This document shows, in pieces, positions 46,745 to 56,360 of a DNA stretch of 59,796 nt. The stretch's first letter is position 1; each line of letters starts with the position of its first letter. Source of the stretch: Arthrobacter sp. fls2-241-R2A-200 (GTDB taxonomy: Bacteria > Actinomycetota > Actinomycetes > Actinomycetales > Micrococcaceae); NCBI RefSeq assembly GCF_030209745.1, contig NZ_JARVRJ010000018.1, positions 1 to 59,796 of the forward strand, written 5' to 3'. The notes below the pieces were generated by a model. The model had not been told where the DNA came from. It did no database searches and was given only the letters and a program-made list of their open reading frames with translations. A program made the position numbers and the translations under genes.

Positions 46745-48994
46745 ATGAAATACGTCGATGTCACCATGCTGACCCTGGAAGAAAAAGCCTCCCTTCTGAC
46801 CGGGGCCGGCTTCTGGACAACCACTGCTATCCCCGCACAGAACATCGGGTCCGTCACGTTCGCGGATGGTCCGCACGGGGTGCGGCACCAGAAACAGGGG
46901 ATGGACCACCTCGGCCTGTATAACAGCGAGCCGGCCACCTGCTTCCCTCCTGCCGTAGCCGTTGGCTCCAGCTGGAGCGTAGAAGTAGCGGCGCGGATAG
47001 GTGCCGCGCTTGCCCGCGAAGCCCGCGCCCTGGGCGTGGACGTTCTGCTCGGCCCAGGGGTGAACATCAAGCGCTCACCGCTGGGAGGGCGAAACTTCGA
47101 GTACTACTCGGAGGACCCCCTGCTGTCCGGGGTGCTCGCCAGCGCATACGTCAACGCTTTGCAGGAGCAGGGCGTCGGAGCGTCGCTGAAACACTTCGCG
47201 GCAAACGATCAGGAAACCGAACGGATGGTGATCAGTGCCGACGTTGACGAACGGACTCTGCGCGAGATTCATCTGTCCGCCTTCGAAAGGGTGGTGACCG
47301 AAGCCAAACCTGCGACCGTGATGTGCTCGTACAACAAGATCAATGGTGTCCATGCTTCTGAGAACAAGTGGCTCCTGACGGACGTTCTCCGCACCGAATG
47401 GGGCTACACGGGCGCAGTGATTTCGGACTGGGGTGCGGTGCGCACCAGGCCTGCGGCAGCTGCGGCCGGCCTGGATTTGGCCATGCCCGGCCCGGGGGAG
47501 TATGCAACCCAATCCCTGATCGAAGCGGTGAAGTCAGGGGCTGTGGAAGAAGCAACGATTGACGCGGCCGTTGGCCGGGTGCTTGGACTTACCGCGTTCA
47601 CCGGGACTGACCCGGCAACGGCGGATCTCGGCGCTCATCATGACCTCGCCCGTGAACTCGCAGCCGAGTGCGCCGTACTGCTGAAAAACAAGGACATGGT
47701 CTTGCCGCTGAAGGCGCAGTCATCCCTGCTGGTGGTGGGCGAATTTGCCCAGACGCCGCGCTACCAGGGCGGGGGCAGCTCACATGTCAACGCCACACAG
47801 GTTGACATTCCGCTTCAGCAGCTCGTAGGACGCGCCCGCGCGAACGGCACGACGGTTCACTACTGCCCAGGCTTCAGCCTGGAACCGGCCGATGAGGACT
47901 CTCTTCGCGAAGCGGCAGTGGCAGCGGCACGGGCAACCGACATCGCCGTCATCTTCGCCGGCAACCCCGAAGAGGAAGAATCCGAAGGGTTTGACCGCCG
48001 TCGGCTGGACCTGCCGCCAGCGCAGGTACAGCTCATCAAAGCCGTGGCCGCCGCCGCACCCCGTACGATCGTTGTGCTGGCGAACGGGGGAGTCGTCTCC
48101 CTTGAGGAGTGGCATGATGACGTCGACGCGATCCTCGAAGGATTCCTCCTGGGCCAGGGCGGCGGCAAAGCCATCACCGACCTGCTCTTCGGCGACATCA
48201 GCCCATCCGGCCGTCTCGCCGAGACCATCCCATACCGGCTCAAAGACACTCCCACTTTCCTGTCCTTCCCGGGTGAGCAGGAACACGTCCGCTACAGCGA
48301 AGGTGTCATGGTCGGCTACCGCTACTACGAAACAGTCGACCAGCCCGTCCGGTACCCGTTCGGGCACGGACTGAGCTACACGAACTTTGAAGTGTCCGAC
48401 CTTCGCGCTGAAGCAGCTGGACCCGACACCATCTCAGCCACTGTTACTGTCACCAACACCGGTGAAGTCGCTGCCAAGCACGTCGTCCAGATGTACGTCT
48501 CCACCGCGGCCGGACCGGTGCAGCGACCCGAACGGACTCTCGCAGCTTTCACGAAGATCCTGCTCCAAGCCGGCGAAACACGAAGCGTACAGCTCACCCT
48601 CGACCGGCGCGCACTCAGGTACTGGGACATCACCCGGTCCGATTGGGTCGTCCCCGCCGGAAACTACACCATTCAGGTCGCCGAGAACGCTTCGGAAGTG
48701 CTCCTCCAACAGGACGTCCAGCTCGACGGCGATGAGCTGCCCGTCACCCTTTCGCTTCAGTCAGACGTCGCGGAATGGGTCAGCCACCCGGTGGCCGGTC
48801 CGGCGCTCCGAGACCGGCTGAACCAGATTATGGCAGCCAACAGCCAGCATCTCGATGATGACAGCGACGGGACCAAAATGATGCTCTCCATGCCCATGAA
48901 CCAGATCCTCAGCATCCTCGGCGGTGCCATCGACGGCGACTGGCTCCTCTCAATGCTCAACGAGCCCAGCCAGCCCGCAGCTGCCACTGCCTAG
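46745..48994 (+). CDS. GH3 beta-glycosidase, copy 2
   Basis: A 749-aa family 3 enzyme with a different subfamily layout from copy 1. It starts directly with EEKASLLTGAGFWTT, has the substrate loop FADGPHGVRHQ, GPGVNIKRSPLGGRNFEYYSEDP, SLKHFAANDQET, the nucleophile Asp228 in VISDWGAV, then the sandwich domain (AVLLKNKDMVLPL) and a fibronectin III end. It resembles cytoplasmic beta-glucosidases of the DesR/BglB type that act on aryl or secondary-metabolite glycosides. No signal peptide. The last 60 residues include a helical tail (RDRLNQIMAANSQHL) seen in this subfamily. Confidence 0.92.
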   Translation: MKYVDVTMLTLEEKASLLTGAGFWTTTAIPAQNIGSVTFADGPHGVRHQKQGMDHLGLYNSEPATCFPPAVAVGSSWSVEVAARIGAALAREARALGVDVLLGPGVNIKRSPLGGRNFEYYSEDPLLSGVLASAYVNALQEQGVGASLKHFAANDQETERMVISADVDERTLREIHLSAFERVVTEAKPATVMCSYNKINGVHASENKWLLTDVLRTEWGYTGAVISDWGAVRTRPAAAAAGLDLAMPGPGEYATQSLIEAVKSGAVEEATIDAAVGRVLGLTAFTGTDPATADLGAHHDLARELAAECAVLLKNKDMVLPLKAQSSLLVVGEFAQTPRYQGGGSSHVNATQVDIPLQQLVGRARANGTTVHYCPGFSLEPADEDSLREAAVAAARATDIAVIFAGNPEEEESEGFDRRRLDLPPAQVQLIKAVAAAAPRTIVVLANGGVVSLEEWHDDVDAILEGFLLGQGGGKAITDLLFGDISPSGRLAETIPYRLKDTPTFLSFPGEQEHVRYSEGVMVGYRYYETVDQPVRYPFGHGLSYTNFEVSDLRAEAAGPDTISATVTVTNTGEVAAKHVVQMYVSTAAGPVQRPERTLAAFTKILLQAGETRSVQLTLDRRALRYWDITRSDWVVPAGNYTIQVAENASEVLLQQDVQLDGDELPVTLSLQSDVAEWVSHPVAGPALRDRLNQIMAANSQHLDDDSDGTKMMLSMPMNQILSILGGAIDGDWLLSMLNEPSQPAAATA

Positions 48995-49008
48995 CCTCGA
49001 ATCAGAAA

Positions 49009-50796
49009 GTGAACCTCATGAACGAGACCCGTTCCTCCGTGTCCGCAGTCTGCAATCCGCTGGATATTGCCTATAGATTCCAGGACCTGCGCCCCCTGGG
49101 CGACGAACGATCAGTGCACCGGGAGGCGGCCGACCCTTCAATCGTGCGCTTCCGCGGCCGCTACTATCTCTTCGCCTCCATGGCGGGTGGATTCTGGCAC
49201 TCCGAGGACCTCAAGACCTGGCAGTACCAGGCAACAGACAAGTTGCCGCCGATGGACTACGCACCGGACGTCCGGGAAATCGACGGCGCCCTGTACATCT
49301 CCGCTTCAAGGACCACCGACAGCCCCTTTTTCCGCAGCCAGAACCCATTGGACGACGACTTCACTGAAGTCAACTCCGGCTTCCCCTTCTGGGACCCGCA
49401 TCTCTTCCAGGACGAAGACGGCACGGCATATTTCTACTGGGGATGCTCCAACAAGGAACCAATTGCCGGCGCGCGCGTCGACCCGGCAACGATGGAAATC
49501 ATTGGCGAGGCCGTCCCCCTGATCAGCGGAGACCCCGACCGGCACGGGTGGGAACAGATCGGCGAGAACTACATCAAAAAGGAACCGACGACCGAGCGCG
49601 AAAAATTCATGGCGCAATACCTCGGGGATGCTCCGTTCATCGAAGGTGCGTGGATGACGCACCGTGATGGCACCTACTACCTGCAGTACGCCGGCCCGGG
49701 GACGGAGTGGAACACCTACGCCGACGGTTACTACACCGGAGAGGGGCCGTTGGGGCCCTTCAGCTACTCGCCGCACAGCCCATTCTCGTCCAAGCCCGGA
49801 GGTTTCATCACGGGCGCGGGCCACGGCAGCACCTTCCAAGACGAGTATGGGAACTGGTGGCATGCCTCCACCATGCGCATCTCGATCCACCACCAATTCG
49901 AGCGCCGTATCGGGATCTTTCCTGCCGGCTTCGACGACGACGGTGTCCTGTTCTGCAACCAGAATTTCGGGGACTACCCCATGATCGTGCCTGACCGCCG
50001 GATCGACCCGTGGACTGAATCATCTCCAGGGTGGATGCTGCAGTCCTTCCGGGCCGAAGCCACGGCATCATCGTCCCTTCCGGACCACGGCCCTGCCCTC
50101 TCGGTCGATGAAGACATCCGCACCTGGTGGGTTGCTGGTGGATCGGAACCGGGGGAGTGGCTCCAACTTGACCTCCGCACCGAGCGGACGATCCACGCCA
50201 TTCAGGTCAATCTCGCCGACCACGAGCTGTCCAAGATTGCGCCTGAGCGGTCCGACGGCCAGCAGTTCCCGGGAGAGTACCGGGCCCTTTACCCAGGCTC
50301 GCAGCCAACGGAGTTCATCATTGAAGTCTCCGCCGACGGCCAGCAATGGGAGTCTGTTCTCGATACCCGGGCGACAGGGGCGGAAGCGCCGCACGCATTT
50401 GAGGTCCTCCCTTCACCCAAGCGGGCACGATACGTGCGCCTAACAGCAGGCAGGATGCCATTCGGAGCTGCTGCCGCGGTGAGCGGACTGCGTGTCTTCG
50501 GCCTCGGGGACGGCGCCGCTCCCGGGAGTGTCACGCCCACGGCAATCCGAATCAATGACCTGACCGCACGCATCGAGTGGCCTGGCAGCGAAGCAGCCCA
50601 GGGCTACAACGTGCGGTACGGAATTGCGCCGGACAAGCTCTACCACAGCTGGCTTGTCTATGAGCAGACCGACCTTGACCTGGGAAGCCTCAATGCAGGC
50701 TGCGACTACTGGGTTGCCGTGGACGCATTCAACGAAAACGGCATCACACCGGGCGCCATCACTGCCATGCATCCCGCACTGACCAAGACGATCTGA
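49009..50796 (+). CDS. GH43 family enzyme with F5/8-type and fibronectin III domains
   Basis: A 595-aa protein with a five-bladed propeller GH43 domain (about 35-340). The three acidic active-site residues are visible: Asp42 (ADPSIVRF), Asp129 (FWDPHLF) and Glu212 (IEGAWM). An F5/8 type C-like carbohydrate-binding domain (about 350-500, EWLQLDLRTERTIHAIQV) and a fibronectin III-like domain (about 515-590) follow. Typical activities are beta-xylosidase or alpha-L-arabinofuranosidase. No signal peptide is seen, so it acts inside the cell. Either GTG 49009 or ATG 49018 may be the start. Confidence 0.9.
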   Translation: MNLMNETRSSVSAVCNPLDIAYRFQDLRPLGDERSVHREAADPSIVRFRGRYYLFASMAGGFWHSEDLKTWQYQATDKLPPMDYAPDVREIDGALYISASRTTDSPFFRSQNPLDDDFTEVNSGFPFWDPHLFQDEDGTAYFYWGCSNKEPIAGARVDPATMEIIGEAVPLISGDPDRHGWEQIGENYIKKEPTTEREKFMAQYLGDAPFIEGAWMTHRDGTYYLQYAGPGTEWNTYADGYYTGEGPLGPFSYSPHSPFSSKPGGFITGAGHGSTFQDEYGNWWHASTMRISIHHQFERRIGIFPAGFDDDGVLFCNQNFGDYPMIVPDRRIDPWTESSPGWMLQSFRAEATASSSLPDHGPALSVDEDIRTWWVAGGSEPGEWLQLDLRTERTIHAIQVNLADHELSKIAPERSDGQQFPGEYRALYPGSQPTEFIIEVSADGQQWESVLDTRATGAEAPHAFEVLPSPKRARYVRLTAGRMPFGAAAAVSGLRVFGLGDGAAPGSVTPTAIRINDLTARIEWPGSEAAQGYNVRYGIAPDKLYHSWLVYEQTDLDLGSLNAGCDYWVAVDAFNENGITPGAITAMHPALTKTI

Positions 50797-50810
50797 AAAG
50801 GACCGACAAC

Positions 50811-52058
50811 ATGACCGCATTCAAGCCAGGTTTTCTCTGGGGTGCCTCCACGTCCCCACACCAAACTGAGGGAAATAACGTCAACAGCGACTGGTGGGGC
50901 CGCGAGGGACTTTATCCCGGGATGGAACTCAGCGGAGACGCAAATGACAGTTACCACCGCTACCGCGAAGACATGACGCTACTGGTCGAGGCAGGGCTGA
51001 ACTCCTACCGGTTCGGGATTGAGTGGGCGCGCATCGAGCCGCGGCCCGGAGTGTTCTCCTCTGCGCTGCTGAAGCACTACCGGGCGATGATCGACACCGC
51101 CCTCGAACTTGGGATCAAACCCGTGATCACCCTCCATCACTTCAGCTCTCCCCGTTGGTTCGCCGACGAAGGCGGTTGGAGCACTCCCAATGCCGCCGAA
51201 CGCTTCGCACGTTACGTCAAGGCTGCATCCTCCATCCTCGGCGACGTGGGACACGTAGTCACGATCAACGAACCCAACATGCTGGCTATGATGCTTAACC
51301 TCGAAGCCGCCGCCCTCCGAGGCGAGCTGGATGAATGGCAAAGCCCAACCATCGAAAACCAGGCGGACAGCGGATACAAGCAGCCGCCCCTGCCCGTTCC
51401 AACGCCTGCAGACGGGCAACACGTTATCGACGCTCACCATGCTGCCCGTGAAGTCCTTCATGAGAACACCGACGCCCTGATCGGATGGAGCGTCGCGAAC
51501 CAGGCCTTCACCGCCGCCCCCGGCGGCGAGGAACGGTTGCGCGAGGTTCGATGGAACTTTGAGGACCTCTACCTGGAAGCCGCCCGCGACGATGACTTCA
51601 TCGGGGTGCAGTCCTATACGACACAGCAAGTGGACGCCAACGGCCTGGTTCCGCATCCGCCGCACCCGGACAACACCATGATCGGCACGGCCTATCGTCC
51701 TGATGCGCTGGCAATGGCTGTTCATCACGCAGCGAATGTGACAAAAGTTCCGGTCCTGGTGACCGAAAACGGCATCGCCACCCCGGATGACGAACGCCGT
51801 ATCGCTTACACACACGAAGCGTTGCTGGCTTTGTCCGGCGCTGTCGAAGACGGGGTGGATGTACGCGGGTACCTCCACTGGAGCCTGCTGGACAACTACG
51901 AATGGGGACACTGGGAGCCGAAGTTCGGTCTGGTCGAGGTTGACAGGGACACCTTTGAACGCCGTCCCAAGAAAAGCCTCCACTGGCTTGGCAACATCGC
52001 GCGCTCGAACGGGGACGAACTAAAACGCCCCGCCAACGCAGGCAACACCCATAGGTAA
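50811..52058 (+). CDS. GH1 beta-glycosidase
   Basis: A 415-aa family 1 enzyme with the N-terminal FLWGASTSPHQTEG, acid/base Glu154 in TINEPN and nucleophile Glu319 in VTENG, plus HWSLLDNYEWGHWEPKFGL near the end. At 415 aa it is short for GH1 (about 450), matching a compact actinobacterial subgroup. Likely a beta-glucosidase, beta-galactosidase or beta-fucosidase on small glycosides. It starts 14 bases after GH43 with an AAAAGGA site, so it belongs to the GH2 operon. Confidence 0.92.
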   Translation: MTAFKPGFLWGASTSPHQTEGNNVNSDWWGREGLYPGMELSGDANDSYHRYREDMTLLVEAGLNSYRFGIEWARIEPRPGVFSSALLKHYRAMIDTALELGIKPVITLHHFSSPRWFADEGGWSTPNAAERFARYVKAASSILGDVGHVVTINEPNMLAMMLNLEAAALRGELDEWQSPTIENQADSGYKQPPLPVPTPADGQHVIDAHHAAREVLHENTDALIGWSVANQAFTAAPGGEERLREVRWNFEDLYLEAARDDDFIGVQSYTTQQVDANGLVPHPPHPDNTMIGTAYRPDALAMAVHHAANVTKVPVLVTENGIATPDDERRIAYTHEALLALSGAVEDGVDVRGYLHWSLLDNYEWGHWEPKFGLVEVDRDTFERRPKKSLHWLGNIARSNGDELKRPANAGNTHR

Positions 52059-52125
52059 AACCCCAAGCCGGGCCAACGGAACCGACCAGTACCAATACAG
52101 GGAACAGCATCAAGGAGAAGCAATC

Positions 52126-53100
52126 ATGGCAGGAAAGCTAGCAGGGAAAGTTGCCATCATCACCGGATCAGGACAGGGCATCGGGCGCGACGTCGCCTTG
52201 TGCATGGCGAAGGAAGGCGCCCGCATCGTAACGAACAACCGCAAGCCCGGGTCCTCCATCAACGCCTTCGAAAAAACCGCACTGCCCTTCACCGATCAGG
52301 AACAACAAGCACTCGAAACCGTCGCCGGAGATGCCCAAACAACTGCCGATGAGATCCGCCGGCTGGGCGGGGAAGCGGTTCCATTCTTCGGAGACGCCGG
52401 CGACTTTGAAACCGCCAGGCAGATGGTCGAAACCGCCGTAGCGAACTACGGCCGGATCGACATCGTCGTCAACAACGCCTCGTCCAACTGGGTGGGCAAC
52501 ATCATGGATATGGACGAGGAGCTCTGGGACATCTCAGTAGTTTCCAAGCTCAAAGGCACGTTCAATCTCATGCACCACGCCCTCCCTCACATGAAGGAGC
52601 AGGGATTTGGCCGAATCCTAAACTCGTCCTCTGACGCCTTCCTCGGCCTGCCAGGGTACGCGGCATACGGCGCAGCGAACGCCGGCGTAGTTGCCCTGAC
52701 CAAGGCCGTCGCGGCCGACATTCACGGCCACGGAATCACGGTCAACGCCTATACGCCGCTGGCCAGGACACGTTCCTGGGTCAACGCCGCTGCCGCCTAC
52801 CGCCTCCAAGGCATGCCCCCGGAAGCCATCGAGGCGGCGGCTCCCGCTGCAATGAAGAGGACACCGGAAGGAATGGTCCCCTTCCTGGCCTACCTCTCTT
52901 CCGACGACGCGGCCGATATCACCGGACACCTGTTCAAGCTAGCCGCGGACGGTGAAATCGGCCTCTGGTCCGACCCGCAGCTCGTCAACCAAATCACGGC
53001 AGCAAACGGGACCTGGACCATGGTCGAGCTGACCGAACGCGTCCCCAACGAACTACTGGCGAACGCCAAGAACCTTTCCGTAGCACTGCCCATGAACTAG
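52126..53100 (+). CDS. Short-chain dehydrogenase/reductase 1 (variant YxxxN)
   Basis: A 324-aa SDR with cofactor motif TGSGQGIG (residues 13-20), an unusual insertion of about 40 residues (41-80), NNAS (116-119), the Ser cluster NSSSDA and Tyr181. Where the classical YxxxK lysine is expected there is Asn185 (YGAAN). Similar variant SDRs occur in actinobacterial lipid and steroid pathways, but I cannot name the substrate. A GGAG site lies before the ATG. It is 67 bases after GH1 and probably in the same transcript. Confidence 0.85.
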   Translation: MAGKLAGKVAIITGSGQGIGRDVALCMAKEGARIVTNNRKPGSSINAFEKTALPFTDQEQQALETVAGDAQTTADEIRRLGGEAVPFFGDAGDFETARQMVETAVANYGRIDIVVNNASSNWVGNIMDMDEELWDISVVSKLKGTFNLMHHALPHMKEQGFGRILNSSSDAFLGLPGYAAYGAANAGVVALTKAVAADIHGHGITVNAYTPLARTRSWVNAAAAYRLQGMPPEAIEAAAPAAMKRTPEGMVPFLAYLSSDDAADITGHLFKLAADGEIGLWSDPQLVNQITAANGTWTMVELTERVPNELLANAKNLSVALPMN

Positions 53101-53166
53101 CGCCCCCACCGGTCGGGATCCAATAACTCCCACATCACCGAACCATCGTCAAACAAAGGAACCAAC

Positions 53167-53952
53167 TTGGGAAAGCTAGACAACAAAGTCATCCTCATCA
53201 CTGGGTGCTCCACTGGTCTGGGCAAGCAGCAGGCAATCCGGATGGCGGCTGAGGGCGCGAAGCTCGCCATCTGTGCGAGGAACGAGACCAAGCTGAAGGA
53301 AACCAAGAACATCTGCGAAGAAAAGGGTGCAGAAGTTCTTGCCATGTCCGTGGACATCATGGACTACGACAGCCTGGTGGAATTCGTTGATGCCACCGTT
53401 GAGCGCTTCGGAACCATCGACGTGTTGGTCAACAACGCCCATACCATCACCATCCCGAAACCCTTCCTCGAAAAAACCATCGAGGATCTCGACGTGGAGA
53501 TGAAAAGTTCTGTCTACGCCTACTGGCATCTCATGAAGCTGTGCTTCCCGCACCTGCGCGATAAGGAAGGGGCAGGAGGTTCCATCATCAACTTCGCGTC
53601 TGAAGCAGGCGTTAAAGGCGATTCTCTTTATGCTCCCTACGCGGCAGCCAAAGAGGCCGTACGGGGGCTGTCCCGCACAGTTGCGCGCGAATGGGGCCAG
53701 TACAACATCCGGGTCAACACTCTCTGTCCCAACGGCATGACGGAAAACGCGTCCGCTGGCTTGGACTCAGAGGCGCTGAGCCTGGAGGCCAGGGACCACA
53801 TTCGAGATGCATTCACGAATAACCCGTTCCAGCGCGCTGGTGATCCATACCGTGATGTCGCACCAGTGGGTGTATTTCTCGCCTCCGATGACAGCCATTG
53901 GATCACCGGCCAGAACATCCACGCAGACGGCGGCATTCTAATCAGCGCTTGA
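53167..53952 (+). CDS. Short-chain dehydrogenase/reductase 2
   Basis: A 261-aa classical SDR: TGCSTGLGKQQ for NAD(P), VNNAH in place of NNAG, Ser in NFASEAG, Tyr-x3-Lys in YAAAK, and a C-terminal IHADGGILISA. Start is TTG 53167; no ATG lies near the conserved N terminus. It follows SDR 1 by 66 bases. In this context it may oxidise a hydroxyl of a sugar or aglycone. Confidence 0.88.
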   Translation: MGKLDNKVILITGCSTGLGKQQAIRMAAEGAKLAICARNETKLKETKNICEEKGAEVLAMSVDIMDYDSLVEFVDATVERFGTIDVLVNNAHTITIPKPFLEKTIEDLDVEMKSSVYAYWHLMKLCFPHLRDKEGAGGSIINFASEAGVKGDSLYAPYAAAKEAVRGLSRTVAREWGQYNIRVNTLCPNGMTENASAGLDSEALSLEARDHIRDAFTNNPFQRAGDPYRDVAPVGVFLASDDSHWITGQNIHADGGILISA

Positions 53953-54117
53953 TCCCGATAGTTGAAAACGTACCTAAATGAAACCGGCAAACTGAGCCGC
54001 CAACTGCTCCTGCATTTGTTCAATCAGGGCAGCATCACCGCGTCTCGCGGGACCGGGCCATCGCTTGAAGCCGGCCCGCCATTGCCAAAACTCGCCAACA
54101 CCATCTGGAAGGACAAC

Positions 54118-54897
54118 ATGGGTAACGAAGCTACATGGCAGGAAGCCATCAGCAATAACCGATTTGCAGGAAAAACCGTCATCGTCACAGGGGCGGCTTC
54201 CGGGATCGGGCAAGCTACCGCCCTGCGCATCGCGAAGGAAGGCGGTAAAGTCATCGCCGCCGATATCAGCAAGGAACGCCTCGATGCTCTAGTCGAGGAG
54301 AACAGCGGCCTGGAGCTGGTACCTGTGGCCGGCGACATCTCAACAGAAGAAACTGTTGCCGCCGTCGTGGCTGCCGCCGGCGGCCGCGTAGACGCCCTTG
54401 CCAACGTGGCCGGAATCATGGACAACTTCGCACCGGTCCACGAAGTAGACGACGAACTCTGGGACCGCGTCTTCCGGATCAATGTCACCGCGCTCATGCG
54501 CCTCAGCCGCGCCGTGGTACCACTGATGCTGGAACACGGCTCAGGCTCCGTGGTCAACGTTTCCTCCGAGGCCGGCATCCGCGGATCGGCCGCAGGCGCC
54601 GCCTACACCGCGTCCAAGCACGCCGTCGTCGGCCTCACCAAGAACTCCGCCGTCATCTATGGCCCCAAGGGACTGCGCTTCAACGCTGTTGCCCCCGGGC
54701 CAACCATGACCGGAATCGTCGCTAATTTCGGTTCCCAAATGGCCGCCGAACGCCTCGGCCCACTCATGCAGGCCAACATCCCCACACCGGCAAGTGCCGC
54801 GCAGTTGGCTGCCTCCATCACCTTCCTGCTCAGCGACGACGGAACCAACCTCAATGGCGCCATCTTGGCCTCCGATGGAGGTTGGTCGGCGATTTAG
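54118..54897 (+). CDS. Short-chain dehydrogenase/reductase 3
   Basis: A 259-aa classical SDR: TGAASGIGQATALR, NVAGIMD, Ser in NVSSEAG, and YTASK. I chose ATG 54118, with AAGGA six bases upstream; the frame upstream has no similarity. The 165 bases between SDR 2 and this gene hold no other gene. It is similar in type to hydroxysteroid or secondary alcohol dehydrogenases, but the substrate is not determined. Confidence 0.88.
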   Translation: MGNEATWQEAISNNRFAGKTVIVTGAASGIGQATALRIAKEGGKVIAADISKERLDALVEENSGLELVPVAGDISTEETVAAVVAAAGGRVDALANVAGIMDNFAPVHEVDDELWDRVFRINVTALMRLSRAVVPLMLEHGSGSVVNVSSEAGIRGSAAGAAYTASKHAVVGLTKNSAVIYGPKGLRFNAVAPGPTMTGIVANFGSQMAAERLGPLMQANIPTPASAAQLAASITFLLSDDGTNLNGAILASDGGWSAI

Positions 54898-54989
54898 CTG
54901 CTAGCGGGAGCGGCTCTTTATTTGCGGGCGCCTGAATGTTAGTCCCCCGGGCGCCCGCCATGAGTCTCAAGTTACGGGTAGCAAATGAG

Positions 54990-55268
54990 TCAACACCGAA
55001 GTTGAGGCGATACGTGGCGCCCGAAACGTTCGGCATCTCGACCATCTACGGCTTAGCCGGTGAGGTGAGCAGCGCCTCGGATGAACGGGCGCTGGAGGTC
55101 GCACGCCGTCTAAGGGCCGGAAACATCTCCGTCAAGGGCGGCATGTACTTTGACGTATGCACACCCCTGGGCGGCTATGGTCAAAGTGGCATTGGCCGCA
55201 AAAATGGCGAAGAGGGGTTCCGGGAATATATGGGGCTAAAGTCAATCGGCATTCCCAGCCGCGGTTGA
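54990..55268 (+). pseudogene. Aldehyde dehydrogenase, C-terminal remnant
   Basis: The translated frame contains YGLAGEVSSASDERALEVAR, then RLRAGNISVKGG and PLGGYGQSGIGRKNGEEGFREYMGLKSIGIP, the last 80 or so residues of the NAD aldehyde dehydrogenase family. The catalytic Cys, Glu and the cofactor domain are missing, and there is no ribosome site. It is a leftover of a gene once about 480 codons long. It points to an aldehyde-to-acid step that the island once encoded. Confidence 0.85.
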
Positions 55269-55562
55269 ACACCCCGTCACCGGCAACACGAGTCCGCACT
55301 GCGCGCCTTGAAGATGTCGCGGAGAGTTGGGCCGCTAAAGCTCCCGAACGACTTGTGATCAGCATGAAGTAAGACCCCGCCGGCGGCAAGGGCAGCGTCA
55401 CGGTTTTCGCCGCCTGCTGGAGCCAGGCGCCGGCCTGCAGCACACTCATCACTTTCTTTGCTTGCCGACAGCCGCAGGCACACTTGCCGCCAGCGCGAAA
55501 ACGGTGCGTCGAACGTTCCCGCTACTTCCCGACGAAGGCAAGTTCCCATCCAGGAATGTTCA
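55269..55562. other. Intergenic region between remnant and SDR 4
   Basis: About 290 bases with no supported gene, terminator or repeat. It may be decayed sequence from the same deletion that removed most of the aldehyde dehydrogenase. Confidence 0.5.
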
Positions 55563-56360
55563 TCACCATAGCGAGCCAGAACCCTCCACCGAGCGGGAAG
55601 CCCAGTACCCGCCATCGACAGCAAGGTCAGCACCGTTGACATATGAAGCCTCGGAACTGTTGAGGAACAACAACGGTTGAACCTGTTCTTCTGGGGACGA
55701 GCGACGTCCGCTGGGATACTCGGTAGCGGCGAGTAGCGCTGGTGGAAATGCTTTCTCACTCACCTCCATTAGCGGCGTCTGAACCGCTCCGGGACTGGAG
55801 GAATTTATGCGGATGCCACGCGAAATGAGGGCCGTCGACTGCTGCAACGTCCACAGGTTGACTGCTTCTTTGCTGAAGGGATAGCCATGACCTGCGATCC
55901 CCTCGTTCTTTTCGTACCAGGCGACTCCATCTTCAAACGATCCGGTGGTGGTGAACTCGCCGAGCAGGTCCAGGTGAGCTCGCCAGCCACATGCGACGCT
56001 TGAAGACACGTTCGCTATCGCCGCGCCCGCTCCCATTCGCTCCAGAAGGTATTGCGTCAGGAGCCGTGGTCCCAGGAAGTTGACCTTCACCAGCTCGATC
56101 GATGGCAGGATCGGTGGTGCGCCGGCACAGTTAAACAGAGCATCCACCGGTCCATCGAATCTGACCGCAGCCGATTCGATTGATTTCACGGATGCAAGGT
56201 CAAGCCTGTGGAATTCGGCGAGATTCAGATCTGGAGCCCGGCGACTCATGCCGATGACCTCTGCACCCTGGTTCACAAGGGCGTTAGCAACAGCCAAGCC
56301 GATGCCGGATGAGCATCCTGTCACAACGACGCGTTTGTTTTCATATTCCGTAAAGGTCAC
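55563..56360 (-). CDS. Short-chain dehydrogenase/reductase 4 (3-alpha-HSD/carbonyl reductase-like)
   Basis: A 265-aa SDR with VVTGCSSGIGLA, FNCAGAP, Ser in VSSSVA and YPFSK. The stretch of about 30 residues between the Ser and Tyr motifs (LDLLGEFTTTGSFEDGVAW) is the kind of insertion seen in Comamonas 3-alpha-hydroxysteroid dehydrogenase/carbonyl reductase, as is the ending SYVNGADLAVDGGYW. I chose GTG 56360, preceded by AGGAGA eight bases upstream. It faces the other SDRs and starts 163 bases from the perfect operator at 56523. Substrate is inferred only by resemblance. Confidence 0.85.
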   Translation of the reverse strand: MTFTEYENKRVVVTGCSSGIGLAVANALVNQGAEVIGMSRRAPDLNLAEFHRLDLASVKSIESAAVRFDGPVDALFNCAGAPPILPSIELVKVNFLGPRLLTQYLLERMGAGAAIANVSSSVACGWRAHLDLLGEFTTTGSFEDGVAWYEKNEGIAGHGYPFSKEAVNLWTLQQSTALISRGIRINSSSPGAVQTPLMEVSEKAFPPALLAATEYPSGRRSSPEEQVQPLLFLNSSEASYVNGADLAVDGGYWASRSVEGSGSLW

